This document shows, piece by piece, positions 26,332 through 36,140 of a stretch of 64,000 nucleotides of DNA. Under the pieces are notes generated by a model. It was not told where the DNA came from and made no database searches. It saw only the letters and a list, made by a program, of their open reading frames with translations. Origin of the DNA: Flavobacterium psychroterrae. Lineage in GTDB: Bacteria; Bacteroidota; Bacteroidia; Flavobacteriales; Flavobacteriaceae. Numbering within the stretch: the first letter of the stretch is position 1; each line of letters opens with the position of its first letter. The DNA lies in the NCBI RefSeq assembly GCF_018380615.1, contig NZ_JAGYVZ010000001.1, forward strand, positions 341,723 through 405,722, read 5' to 3'. A program made the position numbers and the translations under genes.

Positions 26332-29300
26332 ATGTTTACAATCCAAAATTTCAAATCGCTTAAATGGTATTTGCTGGTAACTTTTTTACTGGCGAATATT
26401 GTTATGAATGCACAGGAAAAAAAAGTCACCGGAAAGGTCACTTCCAGCGAAGATTTACTCGGGCTTACTGGTGCGAATGTTTATATTAAAGGATCGTCTG
26501 TTGGCGGATCTACAGATATGGATGGAAATTACAGTGTTTTTGTTTCTGAAAAAAACGCTGTATTAGTTTTCAACTATGTAGGATATCAAACGGTGGAAAT
26601 TCCGGTTGGGAATAAAACTGTAGTGAATATCAGCTTAAAACCGGATACTAAAAATCTTGACGAAGTAATTGTTGTAGGTTACGGAACCCGTAAAAAGAGC
26701 GACATAACAGGTTCTGTATCATCTGTAACGGCAAAAGAACTGAACGCTTACCCAACATTAAATGCTGAACAGGCTTTACAAGGTCGTGCAGCTGGGGTTT
26801 CGGTACAATCAAATAACGGTGGTGAACCGGGAGCACCTGTAAAAATAAGGGTTCGTGGAGGAACTTCGATCAATGCAAGCGGTGATGCGCTTATTGTGGT
26901 TGATGGTTTTGCGGGAGTTGCAATGCCGGCCCCAAGTGATATTGCTTCTATTGAGGTTCTTAAAGATGCATCGGCAACGGCAATTTACGGTTCCAGAGGT
27001 TCAAACGGGGTTATTATGGTGACAACTAAAAAAGGTAAACCGGGAAAACCAGTGATCGAATTTAGTAATTCAACTTCGGTGCAAACCGTAAACAATAAAC
27101 TGGATTTATTAAACGGAGAACAATTTGTAGCCTATAGAAAAAGTTTTACAACAAATACTGATGGCGGTGCAAATACAGACTGGCAGGATGTTATTTATCG
27201 AGAAGGAATGATTTCGAATACGCAATTGTCATTTTCCGGAGGTTCTGATAAAGTGAGGTATTATGTTTCTGGAAATTACTACAATCAAAACGGAGTTGTA
27301 ATTAACTCAGGTATTGATAAATACACGATTGTAAGTAATCTTGAAGCTGATTTATCTGATAATTTTAAAGTGGGCCTGAATTTATTTCAAAGCAAGCAAA
27401 ATAAGGAAGGAATCATTAGCCAGACTGGCGCGGGAGGAACTGGTGCTGCGGGTGTAATTGCTGCAGCGTACCGTTTTATGCCGGATAAAGGAATTTATAA
27501 TGCTGACGGATCTTATACAACAACGGCTCCAATTGGGGACGATATCGATAATCCGTATGCAACAGCAATGGAAAATATTCTGGAAACAGTATCAATTGTA
27601 AACAGAAGTAACTTTTTTGCACAATATAAAATCACAAAAGATCTTGACTTTAAAACTACTTTAGGATTAACTGATAATAATTCGCAAACCGGAAGATTTA
27701 TTCCTTCAACTTTGATTGCAGGTAAAAATATCAAAGGAGAAGCTTCTGTAAACAACACGAGATTTTCTTCTTTTTTAACTGAAAATTATCTGACTTTCAA
27801 ACGTGAAATTATCGACAAAGGAATCCTGACGGTTCTTGGTGGTTATTCGTATCAAAAAAATAAAAACGAAAGTTCGTATGCGGCTTCAAGAGGTTTTTTA
27901 ACAAACACAAATTCCTATCGCAATTTAGGTGCGGGAACTGTTTTCTTAAAACCGGATTCGAATTTATCTGAAACTGAATTGATTTCGGCTTTCGGGAGGT
28001 TGAATTTTGATTATGATGATAAATATTTGTTTACGTTCACAGCGCGTCGTGATGGTTCTTCAAGCTTTAGCAAAAACTATAAATATGGAACTTTTCCTTC
28101 CGGAGCTGTGGGATGGAATATCAGCAAGGAAAACTTTTTGAAAGATAATAAAACGGTTTCTAATCTTAAATTAAGAGCGAGTTACGGAGCAACAGGAAAT
28201 CCATCGATTGGCGCCTACTCTACTTTATCCAGATTCTCTGAAATTTATGATGTAAGCGGTGATATTATCGTAAATGCAGTTCAGCTGACTTCATTGGATA
28301 ATCCAAATTTAAAATGGGAAACATCCTACCAACAGGATTACGGAATTGATCTGGGTTTATTTGATAACAGGATTAGCATTACTGCCGATTATTATAAAAC
28401 AATTACGAAGGATTTATTGTTCAACCGACCTTTACCGGGGGTTTCGGGAATTGGTTCTCAACTTCAAAATGTGGGAGAATTAGAAAATAAAGGTTGGGAA
28501 TTAGGCTTGAATACTAAAAACTTTATTGGTGCAGATTTTACGTGGTCAACAAGTTTTAATATTTCTTCAAATAAAAACAAAGTATTAAAATTTGCCGACA
28601 ATAAAGATCTGTTAATTAACTCTACGCCTGGACATTTCCTTGCAACAGATTCCCAAATTTTGAGAGTTGGTCAGCCGGTTGGTTCGTTCTTTGGGTTTAT
28701 TTATGATGGTGTAATTCAGCAGGGAGAAGCTGTTCTTCCGGGAAATTTTGAAACAATTGCGGGTGGAGAAAAATTCAAAGATGTCAATGGCGACGGAAAA
28801 CTGGATTCTAATGATAAAACGATTATCGGGAATCCAAATCCTAATTTTATTTTTGGTTTGAATAATGATTTCACTTATAAAAATCTTGACCTGAATATCT
28901 TCTTTCAGGGTTCTGAAGGAAATGAAATCCTGAATTATACTTTAATGGAATTGGCGTCCGGAAACAACAATGCAACGACTGAAGTTCTGGATGCGTGGAC
29001 ACCAACGAACACGGATACAAATGTGCCAATAAATGCTGCAAGAACTAAAAGAGTTACTTCAAGATTTGTTTATGATGCCAGTTATATTCGTCTAAAAAAC
29101 ATTTCGATAGGATATAGTTTAGATGAAAAAGTGGTTTCGAAAATTGGTTTGAATAAAGTTCGTTTCTACATCAGTGCGCAAAATTTATGGACAATTACCA
29201 ATTATCCGGGTTCTGATCCTGAGGTAAATTACCTGAATGATACGAATGCCAGAAGTAATACAAATTTAGGTTTGGATTATGGAAGTTACCCGAATGTAAG

Positions 29301-29334
29301 AACTTTCACTTTTGGTTTTAATTTAAAATTCTAG
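26332..29334 (+). CDS. SusC-family TonB-dependent outer-membrane transporter
   Basis: The 1000-residue protein is the outer-membrane importer for oligosaccharides of the locus. It has a signal peptide (1-27), a carboxypeptidase-regulatory-like domain (about 30-105, KVTGKVTSSEDLLGLTGANV), and the SusC signature DEVIVVGYGTRKKSDITGSV before the plug domain (about 115-225; AIYGSRGSNGVIMVTTKKGK). The 22-strand barrel follows, ending in the usual terminal-strand aromatic TFGFNLKF. The DVNGDGKLDSNDK loop near 820 is typical. ATG 26332 gives the signal peptide; ATG 26328 is out of frame and stops quickly. It is paired with the SusD gene downstream and presumably activated by the HTCS upstream. Confidence 0.97.
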   Translation: MFTIQNFKSLKWYLLVTFLLANIVMNAQEKKVTGKVTSSEDLLGLTGANVYIKGSSVGGSTDMDGNYSVFVSEKNAVLVFNYVGYQTVEIPVGNKTVVNISLKPDTKNLDEVIVVGYGTRKKSDITGSVSSVTAKELNAYPTLNAEQALQGRAAGVSVQSNNGGEPGAPVKIRVRGGTSINASGDALIVVDGFAGVAMPAPSDIASIEVLKDASATAIYGSRGSNGVIMVTTKKGKPGKPVIEFSNSTSVQTVNNKLDLLNGEQFVAYRKSFTTNTDGGANTDWQDVIYREGMISNTQLSFSGGSDKVRYYVSGNYYNQNGVVINSGIDKYTIVSNLEADLSDNFKVGLNLFQSKQNKEGIISQTGAGGTGAAGVIAAAYRFMPDKGIYNADGSYTTTAPIGDDIDNPYATAMENILETVSIVNRSNFFAQYKITKDLDFKTTLGLTDNNSQTGRFIPSTLIAGKNIKGEASVNNTRFSSFLTENYLTFKREIIDKGILTVLGGYSYQKNKNESSYAASRGFLTNTNSYRNLGAGTVFLKPDSNLSETELISAFGRLNFDYDDKYLFTFTARRDGSSSFSKNYKYGTFPSGAVGWNISKENFLKDNKTVSNLKLRASYGATGNPSIGAYSTLSRFSEIYDVSGDIIVNAVQLTSLDNPNLKWETSYQQDYGIDLGLFDNRISITADYYKTITKDLLFNRPLPGVSGIGSQLQNVGELENKGWELGLNTKNFIGADFTWSTSFNISSNKNKVLKFADNKDLLINSTPGHFLATDSQILRVGQPVGSFFGFIYDGVIQQGEAVLPGNFETIAGGEKFKDVNGDGKLDSNDKTIIGNPNPNFIFGLNNDFTYKNLDLNIFFQGSEGNEILNYTLMELASGNNNATTEVLDAWTPTNTDTNVPINAARTKRVTSRFVYDASYIRLKNISIGYSLDEKVVSKIGLNKVRFYISAQNLWTITNYPGSDPEVNYLNDTNARSNTNLGLDYGSYPNVRTFTFGFNLKF

Positions 29335-29348
29335 TTTAAAAAAGATTC

Positions 29349-29487
29349 TTAACACATAGAAAAATAGATTTTATGTGCAAAAAACAGAACACAAAAAGAA
29401 ACATATTTCTTTCACATAGTAACTCTGTGTATTTTAAATAAGTGAAACGCCTTTTTTAAGAATACAACCTATGTTTCTATGTGTTAA
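29349..29487. repeat. ACACATAG-family inverted repeat between susC and susD, copy 2
   Basis: Ends are TTAACACATAGAAAAATAG and CTATGTTTCTATGTGTTAA. The internal AAGTGAAACGCCTTTTTTAA matches copy 1 at 505-646. It fills nearly the whole 182-bp space between the two genes, which in most PULs are separated by few bases. The hairpin could lower susD expression relative to susC. Confidence 0.75.
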
Positions 29488-29516
29488 ATCATTTCAACGC
29501 ATTAAAAATACTAAAC

Positions 29517-31031
29517 ATGAAAAAATATATAGCTTTTCTTTTCTTGGGAATATTCGCTTTTGGATGTTCCGATTTAGAAGAACATCCGGTGGGAATTATT
29601 CGTCCTGATAACTTCTTTAATAATACAGATGATTTGCAAGCCGCTGTAAACGGCGCTTTTGCTAACATTGCGCACAATAATTATTGGGGTCGTGAATTTA
29701 CAATTGCCTTAATGCTGCGCGATGATATGGCTGATATTGGCGATAGAACAACTCAGGCTGCACGTATTGATGTTAATGATATGAGTATGAATGATACAAA
29801 TGCGCTTGTTGCTAACTTTTGGCCACAATCGTATATCATAATTACAGCAGCAAATCAGGCAATTGAGGGTGCTAAAAAAACGCCCGGAGATCCTGCAAAA
29901 GTAAATGCAATTGTGGCTCAGGCATATTTTGCAAGAGCTTTTACGTACTATCATTTGGTTCGGATTTTTGGAGATATTCCGTATGTTGATTTTGTTGTGA
30001 GCGATGTTTCGCAGGTCAATTCTTTAAGCAGAATGAAGGAAGCAGATGTTTACCCAAAAATTATTGCCGACTTAGAATTTGCAAAACAATGGCTGGAAGA
30101 CAAACCAAAAGTAAAAGCGGTTCCGGGAAAAGGTACTGCGGCGGGGTATTTGGCATCGGTTTATTTGACTCTTGGAAATTACCAAAAAGCTTATGACGAA
30201 TCGAAATATGTGATTACAAACGAAGCTAAATTTGGTTTAGGTTTAGATGCTGATTTTCAGGATTTGTTCAATGCTAATAAAACCGCAGCTTTAAAAGAAC
30301 CTTTGTTTACAATTGACTTTAACAATCTGGTTTCAGGAAATTACGGTCAGGATTATACAGCATTTTTTACGGGTTCATTAAAAGATGACAGTTACAGTTA
30401 CGGACAAGGATTTTCGGTTGCTGTTCCTTCTTTAAAAGTTTTTAACGATTGGGACAAAAGAGATTATAGAAGAGCGGTTAGTTTTGATACTATTATCAGA
30501 AAAAAAACGGGTCCGGGAGGAGCTTTGCAAATTTTCCCTTCAAGTGATAATGAGAAATCGCCACGTCCGCATATTGCAAAATATTACCGTTTTCCCGGGA
30601 AAGCCGGAGCGAATGGAAGAACTTCTCAACACAATTATATCACGATGCGTTTTGCCGAAGTTTTGTTAACTGCCGCTGAAGCCTTAAACGAAATTACTCC
30701 GGGAACTACAGAAGCTGATGGTTATGTCAACCGAGTGCGCGCAAGAGCAAGAAATAAAGCCGGAAAACTGGTTTCGTTTCCTGCAAATGTAACGCCGGGT
30801 TCTTCTCAGGCTGATTTTAGAAAAATGGTTATCAACGAAAGAAGATTAGAACTGGCTTTTGAATATATCAGATGGTACGATATCAAAAGATTGAAAAACG
30901 GTCCTGAAGTTTTTGGTCCAAATGGTTTTGAGCCTCATACTTTTGATCCAAACAAGGATTATTTATTTCCATTACCGGGAACTGAGTTAGCGATTAATCC
31001 TAATTTAAAACCGAATAATCCAGGGTATTAA
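29517..31031 (+). CDS. SusD/RagB-family surface glycan-binding lipoprotein
   Basis: The 504-residue lipoprotein is the lid partner of the SusC transporter. I chose ATG 29517 because it gives MKKYIAFLFLGIFAFGC, a lipoprotein signal with Cys17. The next residues, SDLEEHP, are acidic, like surface-export signals of Bacteroidota lipoproteins. TPR-like helices appear in the SusD_N part (FFNNTDDLQAAVNGAFA, QAYFARAFTYYHLVRIFGDI), and the C-terminal motif is YITMRFAEVLLTAAEALNE, RELAFEYIRW-like (RRLELAFEYIRWYDIKR) and LFPLPGTEL near the end. It is co-oriented with susC, with a repeat element in between. Confidence 0.95.
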   Translation: MKKYIAFLFLGIFAFGCSDLEEHPVGIIRPDNFFNNTDDLQAAVNGAFANIAHNNYWGREFTIALMLRDDMADIGDRTTQAARIDVNDMSMNDTNALVANFWPQSYIIITAANQAIEGAKKTPGDPAKVNAIVAQAYFARAFTYYHLVRIFGDIPYVDFVVSDVSQVNSLSRMKEADVYPKIIADLEFAKQWLEDKPKVKAVPGKGTAAGYLASVYLTLGNYQKAYDESKYVITNEAKFGLGLDADFQDLFNANKTAALKEPLFTIDFNNLVSGNYGQDYTAFFTGSLKDDSYSYGQGFSVAVPSLKVFNDWDKRDYRRAVSFDTIIRKKTGPGGALQIFPSSDNEKSPRPHIAKYYRFPGKAGANGRTSQHNYITMRFAEVLLTAAEALNEITPGTTEADGYVNRVRARARNKAGKLVSFPANVTPGSSQADFRKMVINERRLELAFEYIRWYDIKRLKNGPEVFGPNGFEPHTFDPNKDYLFPLPGTELAINPNLKPNNPGY

Positions 31032-31265
31032 AACAGATTATTAGATTGTTGGATTATTAGACTCAAAAATCTGCTAAATCTGCGTGAAAAATTTAAACTT
31101 ATAGAATGATATTTTTCTCTCGCAGATTTTGCAGATTGAGCAGATTTAATTTAAATATTATCTGCATGAAATAAAAATTATCCTATAGTACTAAATATTT
31201 AAGTCATGAAAATAAAAAATCTGCTCAATCTGCCAAATCTGCGTGAAAAAATTTTAAACACATAG

Positions 31266-31283
31266 TCCCGATAGCTATCGGGA
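31266..31283. repeat. 18-bp palindrome inside an ACACATAG element
   Basis: TCCCGATAGCTATCGGGA stands between ACACATAG and CATAGATT, where the other ACACATAG elements (505 and 29349) have only three A residues. The rest of the element resembles those copies. Confidence 0.75.
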
Positions 31284-31903
31284 CATAGATTCATATTTAG
31301 AAATTAAAAAAAAAGAGAATAAAAAGAAACTAGTTTCTTACACACAATTATTGTGTTTTCATGCAAATTATATCGACATTTTTGTCATCCTGACGAAGGA
31401 AGGATCATAAAACGATTGCATATTTTTAAAATGATATTTTTCTCTCGCAGATTGAGCAGATTGAGCAGATTGAGCAGATTTAATTTAAATATTATATGCG
31501 TGAATGTGCTTAAATATTTTGAAATCTGCTTGAAATAAAAAATAATAAATGAATAGGGTCCGGCTTTAGCCGGATGTTATCTTAAGTAATCATATAGAGG
31601 CTTTAGCCAAACTTACATTTGGCTAAAGCTTTAAAGATGCAACTTTATTTCTGCAGCTAAAGCTGGAGGCAATTCAAGATTGAATTTTCCAATAAAATAT
31701 AAATGAACAGAGATTCCATATTTTTAAAATGATATTGTTTCATGCAGATTCTGCAGATTGAGCAGATTTAATTGAAATAATTATCTGCGTGAATCTGCAG
31801 AAATATTTTTAAAATCTGCGTGAAATAAAATAACACATTAGAACAAAATATTTAAGTCACGAAAATAAAAAATCTGCTCAATCTGCAAAATCTGCATGAA
31901 AAA

Positions 31904-31947
31904 TTTAAACACATAGTCACGATAGCTATCGGGACTATGTGTTTAAA
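31904..31947. repeat. 44-bp near-perfect palindrome upstream of GH88
   Basis: The sequence TTTAAACACATAGTCACGAT and its complement read outward from the axis at 31925.5 with a single mismatched pair. It contains a one-mismatch copy of the 18-bp palindrome. It lies 43 bp before the GH88 ATG and could act as a terminator for incoming transcription or as a site for a protein. Confidence 0.8.
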
Positions 31948-31990
31948 TTAAACCCAACGAAATTAGATTCCGTTAAAAACAATAATTAGT

Positions 31991-33184
31991 ATGAATAAAG
32001 TTAGTTTTTTTGCTTTAATTCTTGGGTTTGCATTGCTGGCGACAGCTTGCAAATCCGGGATTAATTCTACAACCAAAAATACTGCGGCAACAACAGAAAA
32101 TCTTCTTGAAACGAGATACAAAATGTTACTCGATTATCCGGTTGATTCTATGTCGATGCCACGAAGTATGACGATTAAAACAAATGAAACCAAAAAAGTT
32201 CCTTCAAGAGACTGGACAAGCGGATTTTTTGCCGGAAATCTTTGGCAATTGTACCGATTAACAGGAAATGAGGATTATAAAAAACAAGCTGAAAAATGGA
32301 CATCTTTCAGTAAAAAAGAAAGCGTAAACCGAAATTCCCACGACGTAGGTTTCAAAGTTTATTGCAGTTATGGCGAGGCTTTAAAAGTCGAAAACAAGCA
32401 AGAATACGCAGCTGTCATTATCAAAGGAGCCGAAACTTTATGCTCTCGTTTTGACGCAAAAGTTGGTGCGATAAGATCTTGGGATTTCAATAAGGAAATT
32501 TGGGATTATCCTGTAATTATCGATAACATGATGAATCTCGAATTGCTTTTTGAAGCCACGAAACTATCCGGCAATAAAAAGTATCAGGATATCGCGATTC
32601 AACACGCCAATACAACGCTGAAAAACCAATTTAGAGACGACAATAGCTGTTATCATGTTATTGATTATAACCCGATTTCTGGCGCCGTCAGAAAGAAAAC
32701 AACGCTTCAGGGATATAATGATGATTCGGTTTGGGCACGCGGGCAAGGCTGGGCAGTTTATGGCTTTACAATGTCGTATCGATATACAAAAGATCCTGCG
32801 TATTTAAAACAAGCCGCAGCAACCGCAAATTTTTTCATAAATAATAAAAATTTACCCGAAGACGGGATTCCGTATTGGGATTTTAAAGATCCTGCTATTC
32901 CAAATTCACCGCGTGATGTTTCTGCTGCAACCGTTATGGCTTCAGCTTTGTATGAATTATTCGGTTATACCAAAAACAAAACTTATCTGGCTTTCGCCGA
33001 TAAAATAATTGCGACTTTACATTCTGATAAATATATTTTAAATTCCAAAATAAACGCGCCTTTTATATTGGATCACAGCACAGGAAACTGGCCAAAACAC
33101 GACGAAATCGACGAACCTATTATCTATGCCGACTATTATTTTCTGGAAGCATTGTTAAAGAAAAGTAACAAAGGGGCAAAGTGA
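31991..33184 (+). CDS. GH88 unsaturated glucuronyl hydrolase, lipoprotein
   Basis: The 397-residue (alpha/alpha)6-barrel enzyme removes 4,5-unsaturated uronic acid from the non-reducing end of lyase products, giving 4-deoxy-5-ketouronate. Key features are DWTSGFFAGNLWQLYRLTG, the Asp in HDVGF near residue 117, and the Asp in IDNMMNLELL near 177; these two Asp positions are the catalytic pair in GH88. The C-terminal DEPIIYADYYFLEALL is also typical. The lipoprotein signal ends at Cys20 (LLATAC) and is followed by KSGINS without acidic residues, so a periplasmic location is more likely than the surface. It needs a lyase partner; the jelly-roll lyase at 36283 is a candidate. Confidence 0.93.
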   Translation: MNKVSFFALILGFALLATACKSGINSTTKNTAATTENLLETRYKMLLDYPVDSMSMPRSMTIKTNETKKVPSRDWTSGFFAGNLWQLYRLTGNEDYKKQAEKWTSFSKKESVNRNSHDVGFKVYCSYGEALKVENKQEYAAVIIKGAETLCSRFDAKVGAIRSWDFNKEIWDYPVIIDNMMNLELLFEATKLSGNKKYQDIAIQHANTTLKNQFRDDNSCYHVIDYNPISGAVRKKTTLQGYNDDSVWARGQGWAVYGFTMSYRYTKDPAYLKQAAATANFFINNKNLPEDGIPYWDFKDPAIPNSPRDVSAATVMASALYELFGYTKNKTYLAFADKIIATLHSDKYILNSKINAPFILDHSTGNWPKHDEIDEPIIYADYYFLEALLKKSNKGAK

Positions 33185-33300
33185 CAAAGGTACAAAGGTT
33201 TAGAAGTAAAAGTGACAAAGATTTTCAGTCTCTGAACCTTTGAACCTGTGAGCCTTTGAGCCTGTAAGCCTTTGAGCCTTTGCTCCTTTGAACCTAAAAA
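33185..33300. repeat. CAAAGG / CCTTTG minisatellite before the first GH2 gene
   Basis: CAAAGG units on the left (33185-33235) face CCTTTGAGC/CCTTTGAACC units on the right (33236-33295), so the tract can fold as a long hairpin. The units have the same 8-bp or near-8-bp spacing as those at 21893-22012. It begins at the GH88 stop and ends 16 bp before the next ATG. Confidence 0.75.
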
Positions 33301-33315
33301 AAACCTTTATATTTT

Positions 33316-35730
33316 ATGAAAAAACTACCGTACCATTATAAACCGTTTTCGATTTTTGCTTTCCTTGTTTTTTTTGTTTCTCTAAATAATTCTTTTGCTC
33401 AGACAAAAACTAATATCAATAAAAACTGGCTCTATCTGGAAAATAGTACTCCAAATATTGATCAGGCAAAAAAAGCAAATAATTGGAGCGAAATTAATTT
33501 ACCTCATACCTGGAATGCCGAAGATGCAACAGACTTAAATCCGGGTTACAGACGTGATGCAAGCTGGTATCAAAAAAAGCTGAACATAGCTTCTATAGAT
33601 AAAAATCAGCGTTATTTTTTATATTTTGAAGGATCAAATGTAACGACAAAAGTGTACGTAAACGGTAAAGAAGCCGGCGGACATATTGGCGGTTACATTG
33701 GTTTTACAATTGATATTACCCATTTTATTAAAGAAGGAGACAACGAAATTTTTGTTCGGGTTGATAATAATTATGATATTGAAATCATTCCGTCTCAAAA
33801 AAGCGATTTCTTTATTTATGGCGGAATAACCCGCGATGTCTGGTTATTGTCTAAATACAAAAATCATATTGAGAATCTAAAAATTACAACTCCTGAAGTT
33901 TCGGCTAAAAAAGCTTCTTTGAATATTATTGCTTCAACTATCAATCCTGATAATGCAAAAGATTTATCGTTAACCGTGATTCTTAAAAATCCAAAGGGGA
34001 AAAAGATTGCGAGTAAAACGATTCAGGTTCTGGATAAAACAACAACAATCAAATTTGAAAACCTGAAAAATCCTGAATTATGGGATACTCAAAAACCAAA
34101 TTTATATAAAGTAACCGCTTTTTTATCTGAAAAAAACCAAATAAAAGACAGCGTAAACGAAAAAGTAGGTTTCAAATGGTTTGAATTTAAAGATCATGGT
34201 CCTTTTTTTCTTAACGGAAAACGATTATTGATTCGAGGTACACATCGTCATGAAGAACAAGCCGGAGTTGGCGCTGCAATGAGCAATGCACAACATCGCG
34301 CTGATATGGAATCGATTAAAAAAATGGGCGCTAATTTTGTTCGTCTCGCGCATTATCCGCAAGATCCTGAAATTTATAAAGCCTGCGATGAATTGGGTCT
34401 ATTGGTTTGGGATGAATTGCCGTGGTGCCGTGGCGGAATTGGTGATGAACTTTGGCAAACGAATACTAAAAATATACTGGCGGAAATCATCAATCAAAAC
34501 TACAATCACCCAAGTATTATTATATGGTCACTTGGAAATGAGATGAATTGGCTGCCTGATTTTCCTGACGGAGATAATACGGATCGAATGAATGTATTCT
34601 TAACCGAATTAAACGACATCGCCCATAAAATGGATCCAACGCGAAAAACAGCGATTAGAAAATATTACGAAGGTTCTCAAATTGTGGATGTCTTCTCGCC
34701 TTCTATCTGGTCGGGTTGGTATTCAGGAAGTTATAAAAGTTATCAAAAAGCAATTGATGTTTATAAAAAAGAATACAAACATTTTATTCATGCTGAATAT
34801 GGCGGTGACAGCCACGTAGGCCGTCACAGCGAAAACCCAATTACGGGCGAAAACATCATAAAAGCTGAAGGTTGGGAAGAAGCCATTGTGCAAACTAAAG
34901 TGGCAAATATTGCGCAAATTGGCGATTGGAGCGAGAATTATATCGTTGATTTATTTGACTGGCATTTGCATATTTCTGAGAATGATCCAATGTTTGTAGG
35001 TAACATTCAATGGGCTTTTAAGGATTTTGCAACGCCGTTACGTCCCGAAGATGATATTCCGTATATGAATCAAAAAGGGCTTGTAGACAGAAACGGAAAT
35101 CCTAAAGATGCATATTATGTTTTTAAAAGTTACTGGAGCGATGAGCCTTTTACATACATCGAATCGCATACCTGGACAGAACGTCAAGGACCGGAAAATA
35201 CGCCAAGAACTTTGAGTGTTTTTAGTAATTGTGACAAGGTTATCCTTTTTCATCAGGGGAAATCACTCGGAGAAAAGCAACGAAATCTTTCGATTTATCC
35301 TGCAAATGGCTTAACTTGGGATGTGAATTTCCTGAAAGGCGAAAATATTCTGATTGCGATTGGTGAAACAAAAAACGGAAAAAAGGTTTCGGATACTATT
35401 AAGGTAAATTATCGTTTCAATAAAAATGATACGGCAACTTCTTTACAATTGTCTTCTGAAAAATTAAAAAATGGCAATTATCTAATTACCGCAATTGCAA
35501 TTGATAACAACAATTTGCGTTGTTTAGATTATGAGGAAAGTGTTTATTTTCAGTGCATAAAAGGCGGAAAAACCATGAAAAGTCAAGGAACTCCAACCGG
35601 AAGTGAATCAATAAAAATGGCAAACGGAAAAGCTTCGATTGAAGTGGTTCCTGATGGATTAGGAATTCCGATCGAGATGACAGCTTTGAATCAGAGTTTT
35701 AAAGGGGAATATTTGAAGATTGCGAATTGA
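33316..35730 (+). CDS. GH2 glycoside hydrolase (beta-galactosidase/beta-glucuronidase type), 804 residues
   Basis: This exported enzyme should remove a beta-linked terminal sugar, probably galactose or glucuronic acid. It has a signal peptide (about 1-28) and a GH2 sugar-binding domain (INLPHTWNAED, YLYFEGSNVTTKVYVNGKEA-like). The immunoglobulin-like domain follows, then the TIM barrel with GTHRHEEQAG, RLAHYPQDPE, acid/base Glu in SLGNEMNW near 407, and nucleophile Glu in HAEYGGD near 494. An extra C-terminal domain (about 600-804, DUF4982-like) follows. The DFFIYGGITRDVWL segment is shared with many GH2 glycosidases. Substrate is inferred only from the neighbours (GH88, lyase, second GH2). 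Confidence 0.9.
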   Translation: MKKLPYHYKPFSIFAFLVFFVSLNNSFAQTKTNINKNWLYLENSTPNIDQAKKANNWSEINLPHTWNAEDATDLNPGYRRDASWYQKKLNIASIDKNQRYFLYFEGSNVTTKVYVNGKEAGGHIGGYIGFTIDITHFIKEGDNEIFVRVDNNYDIEIIPSQKSDFFIYGGITRDVWLLSKYKNHIENLKITTPEVSAKKASLNIIASTINPDNAKDLSLTVILKNPKGKKIASKTIQVLDKTTTIKFENLKNPELWDTQKPNLYKVTAFLSEKNQIKDSVNEKVGFKWFEFKDHGPFFLNGKRLLIRGTHRHEEQAGVGAAMSNAQHRADMESIKKMGANFVRLAHYPQDPEIYKACDELGLLVWDELPWCRGGIGDELWQTNTKNILAEIINQNYNHPSIIIWSLGNEMNWLPDFPDGDNTDRMNVFLTELNDIAHKMDPTRKTAIRKYYEGSQIVDVFSPSIWSGWYSGSYKSYQKAIDVYKKEYKHFIHAEYGGDSHVGRHSENPITGENIIKAEGWEEAIVQTKVANIAQIGDWSENYIVDLFDWHLHISENDPMFVGNIQWAFKDFATPLRPEDDIPYMNQKGLVDRNGNPKDAYYVFKSYWSDEPFTYIESHTWTERQGPENTPRTLSVFSNCDKVILFHQGKSLGEKQRNLSIYPANGLTWDVNFLKGENILIAIGETKNGKKVSDTIKVNYRFNKNDTATSLQLSSEKLKNGNYLITAIAIDNNNLRCLDYEESVYFQCIKGGKTMKSQGTPTGSESIKMANGKASIEVVPDGLGIPIEMTALNQSFKGEYLKIAN

Positions 35731-35740
35731 TGGAATAAGT

Positions 35741-36140
35741 TAAAATTAATCTCGCAAAGTCGAAGAGTCGCAAAGTTTTTTTTAGCCACAGATTATAAGG
35801 ATTAAAATGATTTTATTTCACTCAATATTACACATTAAGCAGATTTTGGAGATTATTTAAAAAATCTGCGCGTATCTGCTTAAATCTTTTTAAAATCTGC
35901 GTGAAAAAATTAATAACGATTAAAATAATCGCGCAAAGTCGCAAAGACGCAAAGTTTTTTTTAACCAGAGATTATCAGGATTAAAATGATTTTATTTCAC
36001 GCAGATATTACAGATTTAAGCAGATTTTGGAGATTATTTAAAAATCTGCGCGTATCTGCTTAAATCTTTTTAAAATCTGCGTGAAAAAATTAATACCGAT
36101 TAAAATAATCGCGCAAAAACGCGAAGGCGCGAAGTTTTTT
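35741..36140. repeat. Two full units (plus start of a third) of a 180-bp direct repeat
   Basis: Units start TAAAATTAAT/TAAAATAATC at 35741, 35921 and 36101, a spacing of exactly 180 bp. Each holds CGCAAAGTCGCAAAGACGCA-like and AGCCACAGATTATAAGGATT-like parts, then CACGCAGATT-family material and ends in AATCTGCGTGAAAAAATTAA. The third is cut after about 40 bp, where the GTCATCCTGA element begins. Confidence 0.85.

Larger units (their letters stand above)
31032..31990. repeat. 960-bp repeat-packed spacer between susD and the GH88 gene
   Basis: No gene is visible. The spacer holds CACGCAGATT-family inverted repeats (about 31070-31265, 31438-31540 and 31725-31900), and an ACACATAG-type element carrying the 18-bp palindrome (31253-31350). 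It also has a TTTAGCC palindrome set (31563-31680: CGGCTTTAGCCGG and GGCTTTAGCC...GGCTAAAGC) and a 44-bp palindrome at 31904-31947. At least four unrelated repeat families are stacked here. Short frames in it (such as 31353-31538) are repeat artefacts. Confidence 0.85.

Noticed and set aside
31353..31538. Small 61-residue frame in the susD-GH88 spacer
   Set aside because: It consists of translated CAGATTGAGCAGATTGAGCA repeats.
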